From the IMG/VR virus record IMGVR_UViG_3300029911_000060, positions 1 through 45,349 of that record: a stretch of DNA of 45,349 nucleotides; one strand, given 5' to 3'. Made by a program: the position numbers and the translations under genes. This DNA is from a virus. Position 1 is the stretch's first letter; each line of letters begins with the position of its first letter. Under the pieces are notes generated by a model. The model did no database searches. It was not told the origin of the DNA and saw only the letters and a program-made list of their open reading frames with translations. Shown here piece by piece: positions 18,168-26,233 of this stretch.

Positions 18168-18907
18168 GTATTATCCTCATCCAATTCATGGATTAAACTC
18201 CATGCAATAATACAATACCCAAGTAAATCTCTGGCCGAGTCCAACTTGGGTTCATATTTTGCATCCCGACCCAGTGCCGAGAGTTGGGCATATCGGGCTA
18301 TCTTGTCCCACAGCCGAGGCAAAGTACCTTGCACACCATGACGACGGAAACTTTCACCATACTCAGCACATTTGGAGTATATGGTACTGGTCAACTCCTG
18401 CACCTTGTTTCGCACGTGAATCTTGGTGGATTGAAAATTATCATCGGTTACTACAGCTTTAAACTGACCCTCTTCATACAGAAGAATAAGTGCCGCGATG
18501 TAGGTCATCACATGCAGCTTGTCTTCAAACAGAGTTATGAAAGTAGGGTTCCACTCCGGCAGCGGGGTGGCATTAAGGTGAGAAGCGAGGGTTTCAATGA
18601 TGCAAAACTGATACATCCACTGAAGGAACAAATTCTCTGTGGTGTAAACTCCTTCAAAAAGAGGAGCGGTGTCGAGGAGTATGTATTTGTCCGGGGTGAC
18701 TTCAATCTTCTTGTTTCCAATTGTACCTACACCATGCAACCCGGAGGCAAGGAGTTGGTCAACAGTTTGGAGGGACTTATAGACGATCCCTGAATTCAAT
18801 AGCTCAGGGAGCCGCTTGACAGTTTCATCCCATTTTTCATTGTGTACGAATAGGCTGCTTCTAATTTCACGCCAGTATACTGTACCCTTGAGTAGCTCTT
18901 GGCTCAT
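18164..18907 (-). CDS. Protein with MazG-like/DUF1599-type C-terminal domain
   Basis: 247 aa. The C-terminus reads RLWDKIARYAQLSAL, then KLDSARDLLGYCIIAWSLI, which resembles the helical nucleotide-modification-associated domain 1 (DUF1599) and other MazG-like folds (R-x-x-D-K motif, then a D-x-x-x-D-L-x-x-Y helix). The N-terminal 150 residues are unassigned. Such domains hydrolyse or sense nucleotides in phages; catalysis here is inferred. The ATG is preceded by AGTATTAAGTAGC rather than a Shine-Dalgarno sequence. Confidence 0.5.
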   Translation of the reverse strand: MSQELLKGTVYWREIRSSLFVHNEKWDETVKRLPELLNSGIVYKSLQTVDQLLASGLHGVGTIGNKKIEVTPDKYILLDTAPLFEGVYTTENLFLQWMYQFCIIETLASHLNATPLPEWNPTFITLFEDKLHVMTYIAALILLYEEGQFKAVVTDDNFQSTKIHVRNKVQELTSTIYSKCAEYGESFRRHGVQGTLPRLWDKIARYAQLSALGRDAKYEPKLDSARDLLGYCIIAWSLIHELDEDNT

Positions 18908-18912
18908 GCTAC

Positions 18913-19128
18913 TTAATACTGAGTCATCGAAGGGTTTGATTGCAAATACAGTTCGACGCGGACACTGTGCGGTCTAACCCACGTCACATTCATTGCGCGA
19001 TTCCAGAAACCGCAACCCTCACCAGCAACACTGCCACATTTAGGACAATCCGTCGTGTCCACAACATCCGTTTCGATTTCGATGTTTTGTGTTGTCATTC
19101 CTTCGCCATCGATCCATCTCATACTCAT
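18913..19128 (-). CDS. Small zinc-finger-like protein
   Basis: 71 aa, ATG 19128 with GAGG 7 nt upstream. It contains CPKCGSVAGEGC followed about 16 residues later by HSVRVELY, the C-x2-C-x7-C...H-x2-R pattern of small phage zinc-finger proteins. These are widespread in actinophages and large phages; their role is unknown. Confidence 0.65.
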   Translation of the reverse strand: MSMRWIDGEGMTTQNIEIETDVVDTTDCPKCGSVAGEGCGFWNRAMNVTWVRPHSVRVELYLQSNPSMTQY

Positions 19129-19192
19129 CTGAACACCTCACCTTTATCTAGTTCTATCATCTCTTGATTTGCCGAGTTAACTACGTAAGTCC

Positions 19193-19348
19193 CTATTGAT
19201 TCATCCACCTGAGTTTCATCTGCGGGGTGTTGGGAATGAGCCCCAAGTCAGCGAGGAGAGCCGATGCGGCCATGAGTTTCTCTTGGTTACCTTTGGCCTC
19301 TTTGAGGTCATTAAGAAGCCGAGCTACTTCCGCCCTCTTGTTATCCAT
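19193..19348 (-). CDS. 51-aa hypothetical protein
   Basis: Reads MDNKRAEVARLLNDLKEAKG and continues as a helical, Leu/Ala-rich peptide ending in MNQ-TAG. AAGGAG lies 8 nt before the ATG, one of the best ribosome-binding sites in the region, so this is very likely a real gene. Its start overlaps the end of the 41-aa frame upstream. It ends in an amber codon, relevant to the CTA tRNAs found elsewhere. Function unknown. Confidence 0.7.
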   Translation of the reverse strand: MDNKRAEVARLLNDLKEAKGNQEKLMAASALLADLGLIPNTPQMKLRWMNQ

Positions 19349-19466
19349 TGCGATACTCCTTGACTCTTTTCAAGAGAGTGGGGATGCTTTCATTGCGGAA
19401 ATGAATCCAACCCAAAAAGCCTATATCAGGGGATGCCGTCATCTCCACCCACACATCATCATACAT
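19341..19466 (-). CDS. 41-aa hypothetical protein
   Basis: Frame beginning MYDDVWVEMTASPDIGFLGW and ending in EYRNG. It overlaps the end of the upstream gene and the start of the 51-aa gene by 8 nt each, which fits the coupled gene style here. No clear Shine-Dalgarno precedes the ATG, so confidence is limited. Confidence 0.45.
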   Translation of the reverse strand: MYDDVWVEMTASPDIGFLGWIHFRNESIPTLLKRVKEYRNG

Positions 19467-19701
19467 ATCTTTGGTGATCCCATCCAAGTGATTTGCTAAT
19501 TTCAGGACTAAAGCCCCCTAGATCATACAGCCGCGTCTTGAAGTAGTCTCCCGCTTCGCCTTGTAATAAAGAGTGCCCACTGGCAGCATAACGCCATATG
19601 CGGCACATCTCATAGCGATCTAGGCTATCGATCTTTGCTTTTATCTCTTCCGTCATTTCGCCTGCTTCACTCCAACTCCAAGTCATACTTTCCACCACCA
19701 T
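19459..19701 (-). CDS. Conserved small phage protein; upstream zinc-ribbon frame interrupted by TAG
   Basis: At least 80 aa from ATG 19701; later ATGs (M6 and M16) are alternatives. The core EEIKAKIDSLDRYEMCRIWR and GGFSPEISKSLGW matches a recurrent small phage protein whose function is unknown. The same frame stays open upstream to an in-frame TAG at 19783-19785 and encodes GHYGAPCSRC-x5-C there, a convincing zinc-ribbon start. A separate ATG frame at 19817 (GGAAG upstream) runs into this region one frame off. The full protein may therefore need amber suppression or a frameshift, or the upstream part may be relic. Confidence 0.6.
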   Translation of the reverse strand: MVVESMTWSWSEAGEMTEEIKAKIDSLDRYEMCRIWRYAASGHSLLQGEAGDYFKTRLYDLGGFSPEISKSLGWDHQRYV

Positions 19702-19819
19702 CCAATTGTCAGAAACCCGACACTTAAAATGCGATTTACACCGAGAGCACGGAGCACCGTAGTGTCCGGTAACCGTGTAAAACTAAGCTGCGGGTTTCTG
19801 TGCAATTGAAATCTCATAG

Positions 19820-21256
19820 TTAAAAGTCTTCCGCCGTTCCGTCGTTTGCCACAACCCGAGTCCGAACTTCATCGAAGCCATAACGCTTCAGAATCTTTCC
19901 AGTATCGAACACAGGAACCAAGCAATCCTGCGGGTAGGTGATACCTTCCTGCTTGGGGATGGTGCGGTATACCCCATTCACACAGACTACCGCGAGGTGA
20001 CCGGCCTTCGATGCCTTGCCGGGGTCGGTCTTGGGGTCTTTGAACACATCGTGCCACACCCCTTCAATGTCGATGGCCGACGCTTTCAGAGCAGTGCGCT
20101 GTGTGTCACGGTTGACCTTCTGGAGTGCTCCGCCACCCTCACCGAGGGTAAGGTTGTCCAGCGAGTATTTGGAACGCTCCAGTGTGGCAAGAATCTCGTA
20201 AGCGGAGTCGTAGTCAATGCCATCACCTTGAATGACACGAACGTGCTTGTTGAGAACTTTGTAGCCCTTGTCGTTGTAATCGGCACCAAAATTTTCTTCC
20301 AACCACTGGCAGGAGCGAAGGACCATCGTGGCCGGGTCACCAGAGTCTGGGCGAACCACAACCACACCTTCACGGCGAAGGATGCTGTCGCGATACTTAC
20401 CACCGATGATGGCGCGAACAAAGTTCTCGTAGTCGTACGAGTCGCCAACAATGGAGACAATACCTGTGGGGTACGCTTCCAGAATGTTGCCGATAGCACG
20501 AGGCTCGTTTTCCTTGCCCCACGAGGTTGTCGTGGAGTGCTCCGAGGCTGGAACGCTGCCCATCTTCACCGTGTGTGGAGCGCCGGTTAAATCGGGGTAG
20601 TAGGCTTCCACGAAGTCGTCTGCAATCATCGTGTCGCTCGATTTGAAGCTGAGCAAGTGAGCCGCACCACCAAGAGCCGCTGACTCCTGCGAAGACACAC
20701 CACGATAGCCAAAGTCCACCCACTTGTAGTCGATGAGACCGGGGTCGCCTGTCTTGTACAGGAATTCGAGGAACATCTGTCGCTTGGCGAACTGAGCCGA
20801 GGCGACGGTGGTGGGATACCACGACTGCATAATGGCAGTTTCAGCGAAGTTGTTGAACCAGATGAAACGGTCGTCAACGCTTTCGAGCACCAGCAGAGCG
20901 TTGGAGTTGTCCAATACGGTGCCCTCAGGAATCGCTTTGATGCGAATGGGTAGAGCGCCATCGTGTGCTTCGAGCATATCCAGCCAACCCTTGATGTTGA
21001 AGGTTCCCGGTCCCATCATTTGGTCAATCTTCCACTGGCGACGAAGAATGCCATCCTTCGAAAGGCGCTTGCCGGTGAAGTATTCCTCCAAGATGTACTG
21101 GAGACCAAAGGGCACGGTCTTGTGATACTTCGCACCGATGCGGCATTCGAGGTACGATTCAAGGCGTCGAGCGCCCGGTGGGTACATCCGCCAGTGGGAG
21201 TATTTGTACAGGTCTCCCCTACCATCAAACTCTTGCGACAATTTCGAAAGTGCCAT
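19820..21256 (-). CDS. nadV: Nicotinamide phosphoribosyltransferase (NadV/NAMPT)
   Basis: 478 aa, full family length. It makes nicotinamide mononucleotide from nicotinamide and PRPP. Recognisable family blocks: DFGYRGVSSQESAALGGAAH, LLSFKSSDTM (Asp equivalent to human D219), MGSVPASEHSTTTSWG (catalytic His equivalent to H247), VVVRPDSGDP (D313 equivalent) and VIQGDGIDYDSAYEIL. AAGGGGG precedes the ATG by 7 nt. It is followed, in transcription order, by small genes and preceded directly by the NMN adenylyltransferase/Nudix gene. Together the two form a complete two-step nicotinamide-to-NAD+ route as in phage KVP40. Confidence 0.95.
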   Translation of the reverse strand: MALSKLSQEFDGRGDLYKYSHWRMYPPGARRLESYLECRIGAKYHKTVPFGLQYILEEYFTGKRLSKDGILRRQWKIDQMMGPGTFNIKGWLDMLEAHDGALPIRIKAIPEGTVLDNSNALLVLESVDDRFIWFNNFAETAIMQSWYPTTVASAQFAKRQMFLEFLYKTGDPGLIDYKWVDFGYRGVSSQESAALGGAAHLLSFKSSDTMIADDFVEAYYPDLTGAPHTVKMGSVPASEHSTTTSWGKENEPRAIGNILEAYPTGIVSIVGDSYDYENFVRAIIGGKYRDSILRREGVVVVRPDSGDPATMVLRSCQWLEENFGADYNDKGYKVLNKHVRVIQGDGIDYDSAYEILATLERSKYSLDNLTLGEGGGALQKVNRDTQRTALKASAIDIEGVWHDVFKDPKTDPGKASKAGHLAVVCVNGVYRTIPKQEGITYPQDCLVPVFDTGKILKRYGFDEVRTRVVANDGTAEDF

Positions 21257-21268
21257 ATGTTGCCCCCT

Positions 21269-22213
21269 TTACAGATTGAAGTGCTTTTTGACGATGTGCC
21301 AAATGGGTTTGTGAACATCACTGAACAACGACTCGGAGAGTTCGCTGGCCTTAACCCACTTCACCTTGGCGATGTCGTCGTTGGCCTTACCCCCCATGGT
21401 CATGGACGTTCCAACAAAAACGAGCGTCTTGATTTGGTCGGGCTCCCCTGCCCAACGCCAGTCCGGAACCAGAGTTGAGCCAATATACTTCAGGTCTTCA
21501 ATCGGCAAGCCGGTCTCTTCCATGGCTTCACGAGCCGCATCGAATTCGTAGGAAGGTGTGGTGGGCTCTGAGAAACCCCCGATGAAGCGCCAGCACGTTT
21601 CACCGGGCTTCTGGCCGAGGAGAAAGAACCGCGTCAACCTAGCGGCGTCAGGGCCGGGATGCGACCACGATAGCAGGGTCTCGGTGGTAATCACGATGTC
21701 CACGGTCGCCTTGACCTGCGGACGGAGATTGGTGATGGCATGAATGACCCCGGCCCGGAAGTCGGCGGAGGCAATGATTTGATTAGTGAGGCCAGCCCGA
21801 ATCTCCGTACCATTGATGCTGCGAAGGTCGTGTGGCATGGTCAGTTCAACGGGCGTAAACGAGCCGGTGTAGTGCTTTGTGAAAGAATCACGAGAGCCGT
21901 ATAGCGTCACTTCGCCATAATCACAAAGTTCACGGATGCGACCATCCAGAACCTTCGACCACGCTTCATCGGTCGGCATGTCGGGAAGTGGAAGGATATT
22001 GAAATCCTTGTAGGCGGGAATTGCTTGAATCATCGCCCTGCGGGTCTCGAAGTCAAGAGGGTTCTTGTAAGTGGCTCCGATTGGTTTGACGCCAAGGAAA
22101 ATAATGACACGCGAGTTACGTGCCTTGACTTCGTTGAACAACCAGAGATGCCCTTCATGCAATTCATGCACTTGGCACCGGGCGACGAGTACACCATAAC
22201 TGGGTTTTTGCAT
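21269..22213 (-). CDS. nadM: Bifunctional NMN adenylyltransferase / Nudix hydrolase
   Basis: 314 aa from ATG 22213 (TGATG overlap with the upstream gene). The N-terminal domain (about 1-170) has the nucleotidyltransferase signature YGVLVARCQVHELHEGHLWL (HxGH-type HEGH) and a late ISxxxR-like region (NGTEIRAGLT), and should adenylate NMN to NAD+. The C-terminal domain carries a Nudix box: GGFSEPTTPSYEFDAAREA followed by MEETGL. This architecture is known from KVP40 NatV and bacterial NadM-Nudix proteins; the Nudix half usually hydrolyses ADP-ribose. Here it sits directly upstream of nadV, so salvage is co-expressed. Confidence 0.92.
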   Translation of the reverse strand: MQKPSYGVLVARCQVHELHEGHLWLFNEVKARNSRVIIFLGVKPIGATYKNPLDFETRRAMIQAIPAYKDFNILPLPDMPTDEAWSKVLDGRIRELCDYGEVTLYGSRDSFTKHYTGSFTPVELTMPHDLRSINGTEIRAGLTNQIIASADFRAGVIHAITNLRPQVKATVDIVITTETLLSWSHPGPDAARLTRFFLLGQKPGETCWRFIGGFSEPTTPSYEFDAAREAMEETGLPIEDLKYIGSTLVPDWRWAGEPDQIKTLVFVGTSMTMGGKANDDIAKVKWVKASELSESLFSDVHKPIWHIVKKHFNL

Positions 22214-22335
22214 CAATCTTCCTCTTCCAACCCCAATGTAATGGGGATGATTTTCATGTCGTGGCCGACCATTGCTTCCAACTCTTCATGGGGGTCGATA
22301 TGGGTGTGCATGTCAACGATTAAAAACTCAGGCAT
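22213..22335 (-). CDS. 40-aa acidic hypothetical protein
   Basis: Begins MPEFLIVDMHTHIDPHEELE and ends in GLEEED. GAGGGA lies 6 nt before the ATG. It overlaps the upstream gene stop by 8 nt and its TGA overlaps the ATG of the NadM-Nudix gene, so it is embedded in the NAD+ operon. Several His and Asp residues (MHTHIDPH) might bind metal. No family recognised. Confidence 0.6.
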   Translation of the reverse strand: MPEFLIVDMHTHIDPHEELEAMVGHDMKIIPITLGLEEED

Positions 22336-22591
22336 AGGAATCCCTCACTAACCGCGCCGAAGGAAGATGCATCCGTTCCACTACTGAAAGATTGAAGTGT
22401 ATGAGCCAAGAGGGGCCGTAGGCGTTGCGAAGCTGCTGAAGAAAATTGCTACCCTCGAAACCAGCATAGTCGCCGGTCATCCAAGCATCGCGGAGTTTCG
22501 ACTTCCATGTGCGACCATAAAGGTTCGCCCACTTACGCATAGCCTGAAGTTGTTCGGATGTGAGGTTCTCGTCCATCTCGAAGTAGCTCAT
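22328..22591 (-). CDS. Conserved small phage protein (YGRTWKSKLRDAW type)
   Basis: 87 aa. The central segment WANLYGRTWKSKLRDAW followed by NFLQQLRNAYGPSWL is a conserved short phage protein of unknown function that I have seen in many large phage genomes. The composition suggests a small helical nucleic-acid-binding fold, an inference only. The upstream sequence has a GTATACTAC element and no strong ribosome-binding site. Confidence 0.6.
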   Translation of the reverse strand: MSYFEMDENLTSEQLQAMRKWANLYGRTWKSKLRDAWMTGDYAGFEGSNFLQQLRNAYGPSWLIHFNLSVVERMHLPSARLVRDSYA

Positions 22592-22636
22592 GTACGTAGT
22601 ATACCTGAACCAGTCTAACTCTGGATACTTTTCCCC

Positions 22637-22870
22637 CTAATTTTTTTTTGGACCTTGGGGTAACGGCATCCAATGGGTGGCCTCTTCGTTCGCCAGCGTC
22701 CAGTAGACATCCTCGAATTCAGAGCAATCAAAATAACCCTTTCTGCGCTTGTCATGACGACAAAATCGAGCCTTGAAGCACTGGTGTTCGTCGGGGGCAT
22801 TAGGCCACCAGACCAGCACAACTTGGTCATGGTTTGGTTTACGCTCTTTTAGAGGAACCCAATCACTCAT
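22637..22870 (-). CDS. DUF551-like protein
   Basis: 77 aa from ATG 22870, GGAG 6 nt upstream, start overlapping the helicase stop (ATGAGTGA). It begins MSDWVPLKERKPNHDQVVLV and ends with ATHWMPLPQGPKKN, the DUF551 layout (W-x-P at the start, THWMPLP at the end). DUF551 proteins are common small phage proteins of unknown function. Confidence 0.75.
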   Translation of the reverse strand: MSDWVPLKERKPNHDQVVLVWWPNAPDEHQCFKARFCRHDKRRKGYFDCSEFEDVYWTLANEEATHWMPLPQGPKKN

Positions 22871-25649
22871 TGATGACTCCAATCTCTGACAAGAACCGAC
22901 TGGGTGTTACTCTCCGAGTGTTGCTCTCGTTCTGCTCCATGGAGTGTACACAAATGGTGAGGGCGTCTTTAGCGCGAGTCACGGCCACGTACCAAAGTCT
23001 GCGCTCCTCCTCAATTTCGGCCTCACTCCCCATTGAAAACCGATGAGGTAAACTACCTTCAACTACATTCGTCACATAAACCCTCCGCCACTCCAGCCCC
23101 TTTGCCGAGTGGATAGTGGACACCGTGACCATACCATCCTTGTCATCCTCACGTGCCCGGTCGATAGTAAGTTGGAATACAAGGTCTTCAGTGGACATCT
23201 TATGATCTTCGGAAAGACCACGTACAAGCTCCCTGAAGCGGTCGATGTTTTCCAGTTTGGTTTTTATCTTGTCGGGTTCCTTCTTGTACTTGTTGGAAAC
23301 ATAGCTCTTATAGTTCATGTAGTCAATGATTTGGTCAAGAGCCTGAACCGGATAGTCACCGAACTTCTGAAACCGTTCCAACGCCATTACAAACGTTGAC
23401 AACTTGTCAACAGAGGTGCAGCCCTTAATCAAGTCACCGCCGAACTTATCATTGGCCGTCTTGCGAATCTTTTCCAACGTCACATCACCAGCACCTGTCT
23501 TGGGTACGGTGACTGCACGAGCGAGAGCAGTAAAATCTTTGGGGTTGGTGGCAAGCCTCAAGTATGAAAGCACATCACGAATCTCTTCTGTTTGAAGAAG
23601 TCCGCGACCCCCGCGTATCTGATAGGGGACGCGATGACGCACCAGTGCGCTCTCAAGGTCAGGTATCTGACGGGCACTGCGAACAAGGATGCAGTTCTCT
23701 TTATATGGAATCTGATCCTTCTTACGCTGGTTATCTTTGGAAATCTCTCCGGCGATAATCAGTGCGATGTCAAGGGGCATCGAAGCACGAGTTAGTTCGA
23801 TGGTGCCCTTGTTATCCGAGTCACCACGGAAGACTTGCATCTTGAGTGGAATGGTGTCAGTCATCTTTGACTGAATGTGGTTAGCGAGATATACGATGCG
23901 CGGAAGGCTGCGATGGTTGCGTGCGATACGATACAGTATGGGTGTGTGCCCTCTCCACCCCTCTGAAAACTCCTTGAGAAGGTGTGGTGCAGACCCATTG
24001 AATCCCATGATGGAGTTCCCTACGACTAACCCATCAGCTATATACGTGTGCTCTTCTTCAACATCTAGGGAGTAGACTAACCCCTCATAGTGCCTAGATG
24101 GACAAGCAATAATAGGTACGCTTTTGTTCCGTCCCTCAATTGGGATGTCCATCAATCCCGGCAGGATGTTAGCCGCTGCTGTTTTGAAGTACCCACGCCA
24201 ACTTCTACCTATAAACCCGTCTGCACGTGGAGACAGAATCGGTTGTTCAAAAATAAGACCGTGGTCTGATAAGCAACGCTGACCCCCTTCAGGGTTAGCG
24301 TGAGAGAAGATTAGCCTAATTAGCTCATCAGTTTTGTGCCAGCACACTGTAGCTTCAAAAAGGGACTCAGGGATGCCATATTTTAGTGAGATGATTTCTT
24401 CCCATGCTTCCGCTTCCTGTCGAGTGTCATAGACGCCCAAAATCCAAGCCTTATCAGCCTTTTCTTGAGTGAACCTAGAGGAGAGCCCATAACTACCTGT
24501 AGTGCCCTTCCCTGTACTGCGCTTAAAAATGCTAAGACCCACTCTAAACCCCAAATCAGAACGATACATGAGATACACCATGTATTTTCCTGTTGTGTTT
24601 TTATTGAATCTCACCCAATTCCAGTGATTGGGGGTGCATTCAGTCGAACTGGTTTCAGTGGTGATTTTAAGTAATGCCCCTGAATAGGGGCGGTGGGCTA
24701 CTTTTATTTTCCGCCCTGAATGATAGGATATTTGGTCACGCTTGTGCCAAGTAGGAACTAAGTCACCGTCGCGCAAATCTTCGATGTTACGCAATTCGAA
24801 CCTTGATTTGACGCTACCCCTTGAAAGGGAGGTAGTGACCTTAACCTTAGTTCCCGGAGGTTGGCACTGGCTCAAATCTCCCACCGTCATTAGGTTTGGA
24901 TTAGCCGGAGCGAGAAGCCCGTTAACTACCCCCCACTGCGGAACAGACAAGTCCTGTGCCTCATCAACCAGCACAACATCAAATGCCTTCTGTAGTTGGG
25001 CTCTCCATGCTGAGTCTTGCTCACAGCGACGGTTAAACAGGCAAAGCATGTCGTCAAAATCTATCGAACCACAAGATTGTTTTTCAGCTTCGTACAGCTT
25101 CCAAATCTGCAAATCAAACGGCTCAAGAGCGTGGTGCCCTGCGTGGGCAACCAACGCTTGCTCGTGAACCTCATCGGTGTAGTCCACACAAAACCCGAGA
25201 CCCCGAGCGCGGTGATAGCCCACCTTATCAAGGAAACCATACACATAAGAACCAAGGCTGATACCTTTTTCCTTAACATCAACCGTCCGTTCTACAATCC
25301 GGCGAATCATCTGACTCTGGTCATAATCGTCCAGCGGTGTCACCTTTTGCTGGAGACCAAAACCAACCGGGTCACGGCGTATCGCTGAGAGGGCAATAGA
25401 GTGAATGGTGGATACTTTGGGGACATCGAAGGAGGCACCATCAAGTTGAAGCCGGTCTAATAATTCGTTTGCGGCCTTATTAGTAAAGGTTATCGCCGCT
25501 ATCTTTCTAGGTGGAATCCCTTGAGCGATAAGCCATTTTACTCTTTCGGTAAGAACGCGAGTCTTGCCTGATCCGGCTCCGGCGATGAGACAAGCTGGTT
25601 GCCCGAGTGGGTGTTCTACTGCGGCTATCTGTTCTTCATTCAGTTGCAT
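22863..25649 (-). CDS. UvrD/Rep-family superfamily 1 DNA helicase containing an intein
   Basis: 928 aa, of which residues 262-545 are an intein, leaving a 644-aa helicase. Helicase motifs in order: AGAGSGKT (Walker A, about residues 23-30), AITFTNKAA (Ia), VDEAQD (motif II, 228-233), VGDLSQ / SIMGFNGSAP (motif III, split by the intein), FRGDSDNKGT region, VSTIHSAKGLEWRRVYV (motif V) and RRLWYVAVTRAKDAL (motif VI). It should unwind DNA 3'-5' using ATP, in replication, repair or recombination. The ATG lies in AGTATTAGTCTACATG, identical in layout to the thioredoxin start and without a Shine-Dalgarno. It ends overlapping the DUF551 gene. Confidence 0.93.
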   Translation of the reverse strand: MQLNEEQIAAVEHPLGQPACLIAGAGSGKTRVLTERVKWLIAQGIPPRKIAAITFTNKAANELLDRLQLDGASFDVPKVSTIHSIALSAIRRDPVGFGLQQKVTPLDDYDQSQMIRRIVERTVDVKEKGISLGSYVYGFLDKVGYHRARGLGFCVDYTDEVHEQALVAHAGHHALEPFDLQIWKLYEAEKQSCGSIDFDDMLCLFNRRCEQDSAWRAQLQKAFDVVLVDEAQDLSVPQWGVVNGLLAPANPNLMTVGDLSQCQPPGTKVKVTTSLSRGSVKSRFELRNIEDLRDGDLVPTWHKRDQISYHSGRKIKVAHRPYSGALLKITTETSSTECTPNHWNWVRFNKNTTGKYMVYLMYRSDLGFRVGLSIFKRSTGKGTTGSYGLSSRFTQEKADKAWILGVYDTRQEAEAWEEIISLKYGIPESLFEATVCWHKTDELIRLIFSHANPEGGQRCLSDHGLIFEQPILSPRADGFIGRSWRGYFKTAAANILPGLMDIPIEGRNKSVPIIACPSRHYEGLVYSLDVEEEHTYIADGLVVGNSIMGFNGSAPHLLKEFSEGWRGHTPILYRIARNHRSLPRIVYLANHIQSKMTDTIPLKMQVFRGDSDNKGTIELTRASMPLDIALIIAGEISKDNQRKKDQIPYKENCILVRSARQIPDLESALVRHRVPYQIRGGRGLLQTEEIRDVLSYLRLATNPKDFTALARAVTVPKTGAGDVTLEKIRKTANDKFGGDLIKGCTSVDKLSTFVMALERFQKFGDYPVQALDQIIDYMNYKSYVSNKYKKEPDKIKTKLENIDRFRELVRGLSEDHKMSTEDLVFQLTIDRAREDDKDGMVTVSTIHSAKGLEWRRVYVTNVVEGSLPHRFSMGSEAEIEEERRLWYVAVTRAKDALTICVHSMEQNESNTRRVTPSRFLSEIGVINE
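24015..24866 (-). mobile_element. Intein inside the helicase, with GIY-YIG-like insert
   Basis: 284 residues from Cys262 (QCQPPGTKVKV) to Asn545, inserted within helicase motif III after VGDLSQ; the +1 residue is Ser. Splicing signals: N-terminal Cys, TPNH block B (His342), and a C-terminal block HTYIADGLVVGN. The penultimate residue is Gly rather than the usual His. Between the blocks, about residues 356-428, a segment starting YMVYLMYRSDLGFRVGLS and ending EEIISLKYGIPE looks like a GIY-YIG-type endonuclease core rather than the usual LAGLIDADG. Splicing would restore GDLSQSIMGF. Confidence 0.88.
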
Positions 25650-25660
25650 GTAGACTAATA

Positions 25661-25810
25661 CTATGTCTCAGCTTCAGTCTTATCAACAAACGCTATAAAA
25701 ACCACAGTGGGACTTTCAACACCATCCACTTGCAAAGTGTCCGCAGGAAGAACTCGAATAGTCTTTGGAGTCTGTACCCATGCCTTCAAAGGGATAGCGA
25801 ATATACGCAT
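25661..25810 (-). CDS. 49-aa hypothetical protein
   Basis: Begins MRIFAIPLKAWVQTPKTIRV and is beta-rich (TVVFIAFVD near the end); it ends in TAG. GAGGG lies about 9 nt upstream. It overlaps another small frame (25716-25886) in a different phase for about 95 nt, so one of the two may be spurious; this one has the more protein-like composition. It lies 11 nt upstream of the helicase start. Confidence 0.5.
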   Translation of the reverse strand: MRIFAIPLKAWVQTPKTIRVLPADTLQVDGVESPTVVFIAFVDKTEAET

Positions 25811-25886
25811 CCTCATCACCCTCTTCAAACGCTTTCCGGCCATAATACCGAATGAATGCAGCGAACTTACGATCATCAATTTCCAT
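25716..25886 (-). CDS. 56-aa hypothetical protein overlapping its neighbour
   Basis: Begins MEIDDRKFAAFIRYYGRKAF and continues EEGDEDAYIRYPFEGMG. AGAAGG lies 5-6 nt before the ATG. The first 40 residues look natural; the last 15 (Ser-rich, ending FASGWC) lie in the overlap with the next frame. It could be a real out-of-phase overlapping gene. Confidence 0.45.
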   Translation of the reverse strand: MEIDDRKFAAFIRYYGRKAFEEGDEDAYIRYPFEGMGTDSKDYSSSSCGHFASGWC

Positions 25887-25894
25887 AGCACCTT

Positions 25895-26233
25895 CTATGC
25901 TGATGCTGCTTTTCTCTCTTTTAAAGCTGCCTTATGAATCTTTGTAGCCGTTTCACAGAAGTAGCCAATTTCTCGAAGGCAGGTCTCCTCGAACACCATG
26001 CCGCCCTCGGTGAATAACCCATACTTACGCCAACGGGGGAACCACCTTACTTGACCAAGTATAGTTCCGTGAAGGAGTTTCCCCTCGTTCACAACCCAAA
26101 TCTTGGTAACTTTGCCGACTTCCTGTGCCCACTCCCTACGGAAGGTAATGTATGACCCCATAATAAATGAATCATCTTTGTTAAGACCGAAGGCGATGCC
26201 TTCAAGAACTTCTTGCTTGTCTTTTAGTGGCAT
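25895..26233 (-). CDS. Conserved phage hypothetical protein (FxxTCLREI type)
   Basis: 112 aa from ATG 26233 (TAATG overlap with the upstream stop). The second half reads GTILGQVRWFPRWRKYGLF then MVFEETCLREIGYFC, a pattern I recognise from many phage hypothetical proteins (beta strands followed by a C-L-x-x-I-x-x-F helix). The C-terminus is Lys/Ala-rich. Function unknown. Confidence 0.65.
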   Translation of the reverse strand: MPLKDKQEVLEGIAFGLNKDDSFIMGSYITFRREWAQEVGKVTKIWVVNEGKLLHGTILGQVRWFPRWRKYGLFTEGGMVFEETCLREIGYFCETATKIHKAALKERKAASA

